A stretch of DNA of 64,000 nt, taken from assembly GCA_035235625.1 (NCBI GenBank), contig CP141147.1:8049001-8113000 (forward strand), written 5' to 3'. The notes below the pieces were generated by a model. The model had not been told where the DNA came from, did no database searches, and saw only the letters and a program-made list of their open reading frames with translations. The DNA comes from Saururus chinensis. Taxonomy: Eukaryota > Streptophyta > Magnoliopsida > Piperales > Saururaceae. Numbering within the stretch: the stretch's first letter is position 1; every line of letters starts with the position of its first letter. Positions 36,770 to 46,537 of this stretch are shown piece by piece. A program made the position numbers and the translations under genes.

Positions 36770-36910
36770 AATTTTCTAAATTAATTAAAGTTTTGACTGT
36801 GAGCGGCCACAAATGCAAATAAATTTTTTTGCACTCTGACATTTTCTAAAATAATTGAGTCTTTGACGGAAATCGGCGGACAAGCGGCCACAAATGCAAG
36901 CAAAACTTTT
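36770..36910. repeat. Two-copy direct repeat around GCGGCCACAAATGCAA
   Basis: ACTCTAAAATTTTCTAAATTAA...GAGCGGCCACAAATGCAAATAAA and ACTCTGACATTTTCTAAAATAA...AGCGGCCACAAATGCAAGCAAA follow each other about 65-70 bases apart. No function is apparent. Confidence 0.6.
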
Positions 36911-37657
36911 ATGTCCAACAAAAGGTATCCCCAACTGCTTGTGGCTTGTCCAAGGTTAGTTGTCCAACTACCATCCGTAGATGCTGCCAGCAAACTACCT
37001 TACTACTAGCATCCATATTTTTTGTCAAAAAATTTATCTTCAATAATCTTACATAGCAACTATCTTACTACGAACATCCCTATATGAATAATCACACATA
37101 GCAAACATAATTTTTTTTATTAAAACACTAAAATATTAATAGGAAAAAAACTTCTTTCACCCCAGCCCATCTTGTCCTAAAGGTGGGAGGTATCCAGCAC
37201 AGTATGTCTAGATTGGCATTAAATATTCCTTGTTAATGACCCTGCCTCTGGCTTTCAGCTTTGGTCCTCAAGATAGGGGAATACCTGACATGAACACCAA
37301 GTGATTATCTGAATAACTTCTTAAATTATGTTAATTTATAAAATATATTGTATCAATTAATAAACTCTGTAAAACTATTCAGAGAAAAATCATCATATGA
37401 AAATGACCAATGTTATTGCACTTTTCATGAACAAAAGAAAAAGTGTATCAATTGGATAATCTACACAGTTCAAAACTTACAAGCACTTAAGATGGAGAGC
37501 CTTCTGAAATGATTGATATGAACTCTTCTGCAGACAAAAAACAGACGTGTTCAAGCTCTTACCCGCATTCTCCAAAATAGTTAAGAGGCACACAAATCGG
37601 AAGAGTTGTTCGCCCCCCTTGTTTTAGCTAGCCACACTGTACACTTACTGTGAATAT

Positions 37658-40117
37658 TCACCGTCTAGATATACACATCCTACTCATCCTATTTCCATCC
37701 CCCTTCAAACTGAAGAATCCAGCATAATATGCAGCTACTGTAGTAATTGTGACACCCAATAGGTACCCGATTGCTGCTCCTTCCCAAGAAACCCATGGTT
37801 TTGTGTTTTCAATGTTCTCTGATTCAGTTGAAACATCTGGCTGCAATGCCTCGGGACATAATATCTGAATTTGGATCCCACAGAGTCCATTGTTGTTGGC
37901 GAAGTCTTCAGGATTGTTCATTGTGCTCAGCTGACTACCCGCTGGAATTGGACCTGATAGGTTATTGTCACTCACATCTAAGGTACTAAGTTGAAGCAGA
38001 TCAGCTAAAGCTTCTGGTATGCTGCCGGAGAGCAAATTGTGCGACATGTCCAAGCTTTCCAAGCTCCTCAACCCACCAAAACTGGTTGGAATCTCACCAG
38101 AGAGTTCATTATAAGAGATGTTAAGGATCTTTAGACCCTTAAGTTCACCTAAGCTGGAAGGAATCTTACCAGAAAGCTTGTTATTTGACATGTCTAGGAC
38201 AGAATACATGTATATTGAAGAGCTTGGCAGGATTTGCATTGACCCTTTCCAAATCATGAGCATTCCGTTGTTCACATAGACAATGGCATCGTTGGAACGA
38301 AGCGAAATGGCAGCAATGGCAGAGTAGAGAGTCAGAGATTTAGGTGTGTTGATCATTCCAGTGAGTTGACGTAACTGGGGAGGGACTTCACCAGTTAATT
38401 GGTTGCCTGAGATGTCAAGAATTCTGAGGGCATGGAGATTGGACAGTGCACTTGGGATGGACCCTACAAGGGAGTTGTTCCTCAGGTTGAGCGCCCGGAG
38501 AGATGTCATCTGCCCTAAGAATGCTGGAATTTCTCCACTCATCATGTTGTTGTGGAGATCAAGATGTTCAAGCAAGTGCAGAAAAGTTAGTTCTTGAGGC
38601 AATTTGCCATAAAAGGCATTCTGACCTAAGGCAAGTACCTTCATCTTTCTGCCAAATGCTGTTGGAACCTCTCCAAAGCCATTGAAGGAGACATCAAGGT
38701 AAGCCAATTCAGAAGCCTCTCCAAAATTTGGAAACTTGCTGCCGGAAAAATTATTCGCTGACAGATCCAGCATCAACAGACCGGGAATGGTAGTGATGGA
38801 ATCCGGCAAAGCCCCGTGAAAGCGATTCCCACCTAACAAGAGGATGAGCAATCCAGTTGCATTGCCAACAGTATTGGGCAGTTGTCCAGATAGATTGTTC
38901 CTTGACAGGTCTAAAATGGTCATGTTTGGGGACTGAAACAGAGCATGTGGTATTGATCCTGTAAGTTCATTATCAGAAAGCATCACATTACCAATGTCCA
39001 ACTCAGCAACCCACAAAGGAATGGATCCTTCAAGCATATTGTAGCTTAAATCCAAGAATTTAAGATCTGTCTGGCCAAAAAGCCAATTGGGTATTGCTCC
39101 AGAAATGCAACATGATCTCAAGGAGAGTCTAGACAAGGAACATTTGGGAACCAATTCAACACTAGTATTCCATGTGAGCCTGTTACCTCCAAGATAAAGT
39201 TGCTTCATGCCCTCAATGTCGAACAACCACCCTGGAATGTAGCCAGTGAGCAAATTGTCATCCAGACGAAGTGTTTCTAACCTGTCCATTTTCCGTAAGC
39301 TGTCCGGAATTCCACCTGTTAGCAGGTTCTTGTTGAGTGCTAGAGTTGAGATATTGGCCAATTTTCCAATCTCTGCCGGAATCTCAGAAGATAGGGAATT
39401 GTTCTGTAAGTCCAAGAATTTTAATCCGGTCAGCTTCAAAATTGTGGTGGGAATATTGCCGGAGAACTGGTTTTGGCCAAGAGATAGAGTCTGCAGCTTG
39501 GTGAGGTTTCCAACCACAGTTGGGATCTCCTTTGTCAGAAGGTTCTCGTTCAAATTCAGTACCTTTAGATTCACCAGCGCACCAATATCAGGAACCAGAC
39601 TGCCTTCAAATGAATTGCCACTCAGATCAAGATGTTCCAGGCTTGTGAGTTGGAAGATCGCTAGAGGGATTGAACCATTGAAGCTATTGGAACTCATGTC
39701 AAGGACAACCAACTGGGTCAAATTTGCGAGCCAGCTTGGTGCTATTTCACCATATAGGGAATTTGAGGAGAGGTTAAGGCCGGTCAAGGTGGTAACATGG
39801 AAAATAGGCTCAAGAACTGATGAGGTTACAGGCTCCTGAGATGGTGAAGGAACAATTGATGAGAGATCCAGTTGAGTGATTGGATGAGAAGATGAGTGTA
39901 AATCACAGGTGACCCTCTGCCAAAGACAACTATTGAAGCTTGAATTCCATGATTCAAGAGCGGCTAATTTTCCATCACCAAGAATTTGGGTGAGTAGAGA
40001 CTTGAATTTGAGAAGAGATTGGCTTTGATCTTCAGGGCTAGACAAAGATATGCCAAAGACAAGAGAAGAGAAGATGATCATGCAGAGGTGTGGTCTAAGA
40101 AATCCTGATTTGGCCAT
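37658..40117 (-). CDS. LRR receptor-like protein (RLP46-like), RLP gene 2
   Basis: Intronless, 819 aa, same architecture as RLP gene 1. Signal peptide (core MIIFSSLVFGISL), LRRNT cap reduced to SCLWQRVTC (Cys64, Cys71), more than twenty LxGxIP-type LRRs, an island before the last LRR block, GLCG at about 744 (GIQIQILC), an acidic Glu/Asn segment, a membrane span at about 779-804 with consecutive GxxxG steps (GAAIGYLLG), and a short basic tail. The GxxxG steps and acidic juxtamembrane stretch fit pairing with SOBIR1-type adaptor kinases (family knowledge; inferred here). The first Cys of the LRRNT (SSPED where RLP1 has SCLQD) and the first of the CC pair are both Ser. The start was chosen because the signal peptide begins directly after it. 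It is a diverged tandem relative of RLP gene 1, 17.6 kb away on the same strand. Confidence 0.92.
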   Translation of the reverse strand: MAKSGFLRPHLCMIIFSSLVFGISLSSPEDQSQSLLKFKSLLTQILGDGKLAALESWNSSFNSCLWQRVTCDLHSSSHPITQLDLSSIVPSPSQEPVTSSVLEPIFHVTTLTGLNLSSNSLYGEIAPSWLANLTQLVVLDMSSNSFNGSIPLAIFQLTSLEHLDLSGNSFEGSLVPDIGALVNLKVLNLNENLLTKEIPTVVGNLTKLQTLSLGQNQFSGNIPTTILKLTGLKFLDLQNNSLSSEIPAEIGKLANISTLALNKNLLTGGIPDSLRKMDRLETLRLDDNLLTGYIPGWLFDIEGMKQLYLGGNRLTWNTSVELVPKCSLSRLSLRSCCISGAIPNWLFGQTDLKFLDLSYNMLEGSIPLWVAELDIGNVMLSDNELTGSIPHALFQSPNMTILDLSRNNLSGQLPNTVGNATGLLILLLGGNRFHGALPDSITTIPGLLMLDLSANNFSGSKFPNFGEASELAYLDVSFNGFGEVPTAFGRKMKVLALGQNAFYGKLPQELTFLHLLEHLDLHNNMMSGEIPAFLGQMTSLRALNLRNNSLVGSIPSALSNLHALRILDISGNQLTGEVPPQLRQLTGMINTPKSLTLYSAIAAISLRSNDAIVYVNNGMLMIWKGSMQILPSSSIYMYSVLDMSNNKLSGKIPSSLGELKGLKILNISYNELSGEIPTSFGGLRSLESLDMSHNLLSGSIPEALADLLQLSTLDVSDNNLSGPIPAGSQLSTMNNPEDFANNNGLCGIQIQILCPEALQPDVSTESENIENTKPWVSWEGAAIGYLLGVTITTVAAYYAGFFSLKGDGNRMSRMCISRR

Positions 40118-41439
40118 TGAGTTATTTTTCTCCTCTGCAGCTTACAGCTTCCAGCATCTTCTTGCTTTTGTCTATGATGATCAGCAGAGGGTCCAAAGAG
40201 GCAGCTGAGGCCAGGGAGGCTGCAGGGTCAATCCACATTATTTGACAAAAATGGCGCGAGACATGAAATATGTACTCTCTTTTTTATTTTTTCCAACAGA
40301 CATGAAATATGTTTTATTTATTTTTTAACTTGAGCCCCGCTGATATGTGCTGGCACATATAGACCTATCTACCCCCTAAGCCACAGGATTCTCATCCTAT
40401 GGCTGACACGCTTCCGGGCATACCAGGCGCGTCTCAACTATTCCGTACCTTTATGACTACATAATTGTATATTTATTGTAATAAAGATTTAGAAGAATCA
40501 ATTTATGCAAAGCTGAATTTAGTAGGTGAGTGACGACGGAGTAGAGACAAGTATGACCCAACCATTGTCTAATTAGGTCTATAATTAATACTCCCTTCAT
40601 CTTATATTAATGATAAATATTTTTAAGATGTCAAACTTAAGCGAAGTGATGAAGTAAACATAAGGTAAACACTATTGATTAATGGGGTTTTCGCTGATAA
40701 AATAATTTTTTTCGCGTGGACATTTGATGTCAGTGTATCATTATTTTATGTTAATAACTTTATTTAATTTTTTAAAATGAACTAAATAAAAAAACATGAT
40801 CACAACCATGGGGTGCTAAGCTGGCGGAGTTATCCAATCAGTAAACAGCATGCAGGAATTAGTAAACAAAAGTGGTTGAACAATAATTCAGCCAAAAATG
40901 AGGTGCTCCCAAAGCTGCATAAATATCAATCAAATTCAATGCAATAGGTCATGAAACTGCAACTTGAAATCAATAAGCAATTACGCGGTGGTTTATGATC
41001 CCAGTTGGATGAATATGTCCTGGACCAATTTATATGAAAACTTACCGGTTTCCTTTCTTTTTCTTTTTCCCACTGAAAACTTCTGGATACTTGCATTTAA
41101 GCACTAGAAGAAATGATAGGGGTTGGGTCTTCTCAGCCTGCTAAATTTTTCCAAGGGGCATTGCGGTCCTGAATGGTGTTGGGCATACTTATTCAAGCCC
41201 AGGCAAACGTGTTCTGTAGGCTGCGGAACACGGAGGCTGCAAAAACTCTTGCACAACCATGGACTTTCTCAGCTGGTAGGCAGAATACTCTCAGGCATCG
41301 CATAAATGGAAGTCCTAGTCTTTGCTCTTAAAAATTAATGGAGATTAAATTCTGATTTCCATGTTGGGAAGTACATATAGTCGTTATTACAATTGTGATA
41401 GAATGACAGAAATCATGAAGATATGGAGAACATATAGTC
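40118..41439. other. RLP2 5' flank and intergenic DNA
   Basis: The promoter of RLP2 must lie here but no convincing TATA box is seen close to the ATG; AAATAAATAAAAC on the minus strand near 40310 is a weak candidate. 40370-40450 is a GC-richer stretch (CCACAGGATTCTCATCC) and 41091-41330 has GC content above its surroundings; both lack recognisable coding or tRNA structure. Confidence 0.4.
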
Positions 41440-41880
41440 GTTAATACTCCCCCTCAAGTTGAGTATGCAAGTCGTATATATTAAACTTGCAAAGTAGAAT
41501 AATAAACTGTGCACAGCCCAACAGCTTGGTGAAGAGATCCCGCAATTCGCAGAGATGTTTGAATGTACAAAGTGTTTATCAATTCAGCTAGGATCTTTTC
41601 TTAATTAAATGGCAAATAGCTCAATGTTAATCATTCACTCATAAAAATTAGATTGGCAGCGATATGAAGGTATACTTTGCTAACACAATATAAAGTTGGA
41701 TGTGGATGATGATTAGCAACCTGGAAATCATGAATTAAAATATCACAACTAAGAAAGCTCTCTCAACTCACACTAGCTATAGCGTAGTACTCGGCCTCTC
41801 CCAAAGATCTCAAAACAATAGTTTACTTCTTTGTTTTTCATTAAATGAAAGCAGCCAAGCAAGATACAAATGTTGGTGGC
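41440..41880 (-). pseudogene. Ty1/copia pol remnant (RNase H end)
   Basis: On the minus strand the frame shows a Glu-Ala-Glu-Tyr motif (GEAEYYAIAS near 41780), then LYC...LHIAANLIF near 41650, and finally DLFTKLLG with a DLHTQLEGE-like end near 41450, the order found at the C terminus of plant copia polyproteins. Several stops and shifts interrupt it. The CCCCCTCAAGTTGAG at 41449-41463 is the purine-rich end typical of such elements. It stops about 50 bases short of the large MULE. No further copia domain is present. Confidence 0.75.
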
Positions 41881-41930
41881 AGAATGTTATGTCATAATAT
41901 AGCTAAAAAAATTTAGCTAGTTAAAAAAAA

Positions 41931-42056
41931 GAGTTTTTTCCATATTGTCGGGCCAAAGAATAAAATATTCTATATTTCCTTAATTTTAAACGAAAATGCC
42001 ATATGACCTGGAATAACACGATATAAGCTAAATTTTGGACTAAAATACCCCTGACC
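41931..42056. repeat. Left TIR of the large MULE
   Basis: GAGTTTTTTCCATATTGTCG..., GGCCAAAGAAT, GCCATATGACCTGG and ACTAAAATACCCCT match the complement of 57342-57445 in order. TAACACGATA at 42014-42023 lies within this arm and is missing from the right arm. Confidence 0.88.
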
Positions 42057-42795
42057 GGAGGTAGAGTTTTATATCATGTTAAACCCTCACAAAGTCGCAT
42101 TTATTGGCATACAACTTCAAATGCTGGCGATTCCTCCAAGTGAAAAACTCCGTTCCGATTAAAAACTCACTTCCGACTAGAAAGTCCTCTATTTGAGCAA
42201 AGTGTAAGTGGTGTGTGAGAAGTTTTTGCGACTTATCCGACCAAAACATAGAAGATTAGGGATCTTTTGTTCTGGAAGGAGTTTGAGTTTGCGAAGAACA
42301 AGTTTTGGAACGAGGGTTTCTCCTAAGCTGAGTTTTGAAACTGTACGCCCCAAAGCTGGTTCTTGTTTGTAGCTCAGTTCGGGTTTGCGCCGATCCTTGA
42401 AAAGCAGCGGCCGAATAAGTGTTTAATCCGGCTCGGAGAACAACAGTTTCGTGGTAAGGCATTTTAGACATTTAAATGCACAATTTTTTATTTAGTGTGT
42501 ACTCACACACATGACATAGGTTGTCAAATCAGACTAACATTGCGTCAGAAAGACGATACTACATATATCGTGTTCTCAATAAGAATAGGGGAAACACGAT
42601 GTTTAACCATAATGATGTCGTGTATGCAAAGGCTTCTTAGCGTATGTTCGATTACACGATACATATATTTATCGTCTCTATAGAAGTTAGTTAGAAAGTG
42701 TGAACCAACGCGGCTATTGATTATGGTCATGACCTATTGTTGATTGACACATATATATCCAATTTTTTAGACATAAACTTAGAGTATTACATCAA
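42057..42795. other. MULE 5' non-coding region upstream of the DUF1985-like gene
   Basis: It holds several copies of the family word (ATCGTGTTCTC near 42559, AACACGATG near 42593, ATTACACGATAC near 42652). It presumably contains the promoter of the gene starting at 42796, adjacent to the TIR as in other MULEs. Confidence 0.55.
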
Positions 42796-44101
42796 ATGGT
42801 GGAGTCAGTGAAGGTTGCAGAAGAGAAGAAGAAGAGAATCTATGGGAGAAGAGCGGGTCTGGGAACGAATAGTTTCCCCGCTGGACTGCGTCTATCAAAA
42901 GACCTTGTAGATTCACATCTGGGATGCAAGGCAATTTTAGTGGAGTCTGGGTTCTACCCAGTATATGATTGCAAGCCCATCATCATCTCCAGGCCGCTGT
43001 TGGATGTACTCATTGGTGATTGTTGGGACGACTCACTTGAGGTCTTCAACATAAGGGGCAAAAAACTACCCCTTACAGTGGCTGAAGTGGCTATGATCAC
43101 AGGGTTGAGTGAAAAAGGGAACCCGTGTAAATTGGAAAGCAGCGAGGGGAAGGCTGCCCAAGGCAAGGGGGAATTCTACAAGAAGTTCTTCCAAGGGAAG
43201 CGGCTGGAGAAGGCAGAACTGGAAGAATTGTTCAAAGAAGTGGCTGCGGAAACAAAGAATGTTTTAGACAAGGACTTAGCACGGTTGGCGATCGTGCACA
43301 TGGGTGTCCTCATGTTATTCACGCAGAGCAACAGAGTCGTATCCCCAACTCTATGTGATTACTTAGATAACTTGTTGGTCATGGGGAGCTACAATTGGGC
43401 AGGCGCAGTACATGATTTGCTTATGAGAGGCATATCGGTAGCCCATCGGAACATCATGAGCAAACAGGACGAGCATTCTGCCACAGGCAGAATTCTCGTA
43501 GGGGCTTCATTAGTGTTCCAGGTAACGCTCGTATGTGTCACAAACTCTAATATCGTATTTATAATAACACGATATGTTTTAAAGAGATGAATATCGCCTT
43601 ATCAGTCACATGATACAACTCTCCCTCGTGTTATCGGACATATGCCATGTAACATGCACGTATACATATTGTGTTCTCGAAAACACGATGATGTATTATA
43701 TCGTGGAGGTCTCATTAGACGATCGTAATTTATCGTGTTACCGGAAACACAACGTGTCTTTTCGCGAGTTATAAGAAACATGACTAACCTGTTATATTGA
43801 AGATACTGAACATTTTAGACTAATGTTCATATTCTTTCGTATTGTCCGCCAGGAATGGTTTTATGAGCATACGTCCATATGGGCTCCAAGTGGTCCTCCA
43901 TGCAGCCCAAGGTGCAAGAGGTGGCCCGGATTTACCCAACTTTTGAGCGACGTGGAACTTGACCCAGCCAACAAAAAGGGGAGGAAGAAGATTATATCTC
44001 ATCACCAGATGCCGAAGTGGTACGAGGATGTCTTCATGAGGCTTAAGCCAGACTTGCAAATTGTTATGCGCATCACACCAATTTCGAAGAGGCACATTTG
44101 A
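42796..44101 (+). CDS. MULE-encoded DUF1985 / plant-mobile-domain-like protein (two exons)
   Basis: Exons 42796-43521 and 43853-44101 join in phase (LVFQ to EWFYEHT) to give 324 codons with no internal stop. The N-terminal 30 residues are basic (VAEEKKKRIYGRRAG). Then comes a fold-typical core: EVFNIRGKKLPLTVAEVAMITGL, DLARLAIVHMGVLMLF, LDNLLVMGSYNWAGAVHDLL and a WFYEH turn, in the order seen in transposon-borne DUF1985/PMD proteins. Related DUF1985 proteins of Arabidopsis VANDAL elements (VANC) bind element-specific DNA words and remove DNA methylation; the same role here is inference. The intron (43522-43852) is packed with the CGTGTTA word. The TGA at 44099-44101 may be a true end or a frameshift, because a GTR/Pro-rich frame continues to 44640. 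Among the genes of this element it is the best preserved. Confidence 0.75.
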
Positions 44102-45160
44102 TGGATGGACAAAGGGCGACCCCAAAAGCTAAGAAGGTGGGTACGCGGCCTTTTCAAACAATGAGACCCGGCCATGCCACCCATGGCGAGACGTTGGGTC
44201 ATGTACATTCCAGCCATGGCATCATTGAATCATTCGTCATGCCAGTTGATATCATGACGGGAATTTGTGAAGTTGTTTTGGAGAAGGCTATTCTGTACGG
44301 TGAGCGGGGATGGAACACGGATCGAGTTGCAGCTGCACTCTAGCATGTTAAGGATGATCTAGAGGTGGCAACTAGCCTCATAGAACAGATGCAACCCCCC
44401 GAGGAACGAGAGACAGAATAGCCGCCTGAACCCAGTCAACCGGTGGTCGCCCAAGCATCAACCCCTCCTCCGATAACCGAAGGATCACCTTTGGCTCGTT
44501 CAAAGGCAAGAGCATCAAAATCAAGAGCAGATCACCAACCATCTGCCCCCAAGCATCAACCAGTGCAAGTCCCGCAGCCAGTGGAAGAGGGATTCATTTT
44601 GAGTAAGTACAAAAATTTGGTTAGGGGATATTCGTGTAGTTGAGTACATGATAAGAGATCATATCGTTGAGTAAGACAGATGATGGTTGGATTGTCGTGC
44701 CATCGATGACACGATCATTGAAGCAAGAGTTGTGAGAACCATCTTTGCGTGGTCGTGTGACTGTGAGCACAATTGGGCTTCTGTAGTATTTCTACGAATA
44801 CGATAATAATATGTATTGTGTGTGTAAAGGATGACGTGTATGGATATCGTTTAGTACCTAACACAATAACTTACTTTTTATATACAAAGAAACGGCAACC
44901 GCAAGCTGCCACCAAACCGAAGAAGAAGATTGGTCCGAAGTTGTGAAGGACCATAATAACTAGATTTTTGACGAAAATAAATGTGGAATTCATGGAACAA
45001 CAACAAATGGTCGTGCATCAACCACGGGGTGTCATGGATCCACCCCATGAGGTGGAAGAACAACCCCGGGATGCCGACAAACAATCCAAGGAGGTAGAGG
45101 AACCGGAACTTCCGCGGGATGTCGTCGAACAATCTAGGGAGGTAACAAAGTTTTGAGACA
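44102..45160 (+). pseudogene. Linker region of MULE genes: Pro/Glu-rich coding relics
   Basis: Open stretches 44098-44343 (with FVMPVDIMTGICEVVLEKAILYGERGW), 44443-44643 (Pro/Ala/Lys-rich, KARASKSRADHQPSAPK) and 44968-45156 (acidic, repeated PRxVxxQ/DxxEE) are separated by TAGs at 44341 and 44418 and a motif-bearing spacer at 44640-44880 that looks like an intron. They could be the C-terminal half of the DUF1985-like protein or the N-terminal half of the peptidase protein, the two possibly having been one fusion as in other MULEs. Confidence 0.5.
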
Positions 45161-46471
45161 ATGCCAAGCCTCGAAAGCCTGGTGACGAAGTACCTCTGGC
45201 ATCAGCCCCTGGCCCAAGCATTATCCATTCAACACACCAAAGTCTCCCCCCCGGAACCAGTAGCCCCAATCGCAGTTTCCAGTAAAGGCACTATATCGGA
45301 TACTCCTCCAATAGATGCAGACGTATTGGAGAGAATCCGCAATGTTGAAGATGTCGACGAAGATACTACGACTAAGACGAACATGGAGGAGACAAGTATG
45401 CGGCCAAAGGACTATCTTGACACAAAGTTGGTGTTCCACCTGGAGGTTCAGGAAGAGGCAGTCAAGGAAATTATCACGGAATTTTTGCTGAACCCATACA
45501 AGTCGTGGCCCGTAGAGACCCTCCTATACACCGACTACCGATCTTTGTTAAAGTAGGATTGCGTAATGAATGAGGTCTATTCATTGCTCATACGTTTTAA
45601 GCTCTATCGTGTTATCAATCAAATGACTTAGGCTCATATTGTATTATCCGATTACAATGAATTATCGTCTTACCGATTACATGACATACGATCCTATCGT
45701 TGGGTTTCATATACACTAACTAGCTTCTTGTAATTGCTGAAGTAAAACTAGCGTGTTAATGAGCACACGACTTGTAACTTCATCCTGTGATCGTAAACAC
45801 GGTATAGTAACTTATCGTGTAATGTCATATGACAATCGGTAGCCTATCGTGTCATTACTAACACGTATGGTATTGTGTAGGTTATCGACATCTTCTTCCA
45901 ACTCCTAGAGGAATGAAATATATGAAATCCATGCAGGTACCCCATCTATTTTTTCGGAAAGTTCTCCATTCAACACTACTTTAACGTTGGCTCGGCGGAA
46001 GGGCCGGCAGAGAAGGAGTGCAAACTCTCTGGCATATTGTTGAGAGGCCTGAATGTTAACACAGAAAGCGGCTTCATTCTTGTATACGTCAAAGGCCACT
46101 TTCTCTTGCTTATTGTTCGCTGCAGGGAGAAGTGATTTAGGTGGTACAATCCTCTAAAGGGTGATCACAGTCACCACTTCGCCAAGGTGGACAGTGTCAG
46201 GAAACATGTTGCCAATGGAATGGAGAAGGTACTTAAGATAAAGGGTGGTCGGACGTGGCCACTAACTAAGATCAACAAATGCCCGCACCAGGAAACAAAT
46301 GAAGATTGTGGCATCTACGTCATGTACTACGTAGTGAAATTGGCAGGAGGCGTCATTCAGCCAGATTTTAGACAGCTCGAGATAATAGGCTTGGTCAGGC
46401 CGATGATATGTGCTGCTATACTTTGGGCCCGAATCGAAGAGGAATTTGATCTAGCTATAGATGAATTGTAA
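45161..46471 (+). pseudogene. Ulp1-like (C48) cysteine peptidase of the MULE
   Basis: Exons 45161-45552 and 45937-46471 join in phase (LLK to YPIYFFGKFS). The catalytic His lies in GHFLLLIV (codon 46097-46099), followed by WYNPL where family members have the Asp region, and the Cys in NEDCGIYVMYY (codon 46307-46309) with a preceding Gln in CPHQ, as in Ulp1/SENP de-SUMOylating enzymes. C48 domains are frequent passengers of plant MULEs (Kaonashi/VANDAL types). An in-frame TGA (46133-46135), where a Trp codon would suit, separates His from Cys, and an eight-C run near 45247-45254 coincides with a frameshift upstream. The intron 45553-45936 carries the CGTGTTA word. The substrate is unknown; without readthrough the protein would be inactive. 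Confidence 0.75.
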
Positions 46472-46537
46472 AAAGACCACTTATTTTGTATTTAATTATT
46501 GTGAGCCCTTATTATTTTTGTACTTAATGACTATACT

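Larger units (their letters stand above)
31197..37657. other. Long intergenic region, repeat relics, no gene seen
   Basis: AT-rich throughout. 36450-36500 repeats a piece of 4725-4775. 36770-36910 holds two diverged ~70-bp direct copies around GCGGCCACAAATGCAA. 33770-33960 is again rich in ATCGATC/CAATCAAT words like 26690-26830. 35784-35810 is a C homopolymer listed separately. The open frame 34380-34889 (169 codons) shows no recognisable domain. Direct repeats, palindromic words and lack of exons suggest decayed LTR elements. Confidence 0.45.

Noticed and set aside
40370-40450. Possible tRNA gene in a GC-richer stretch
   Set aside because: No cloverleaf with A-box and B-box words could be fitted.
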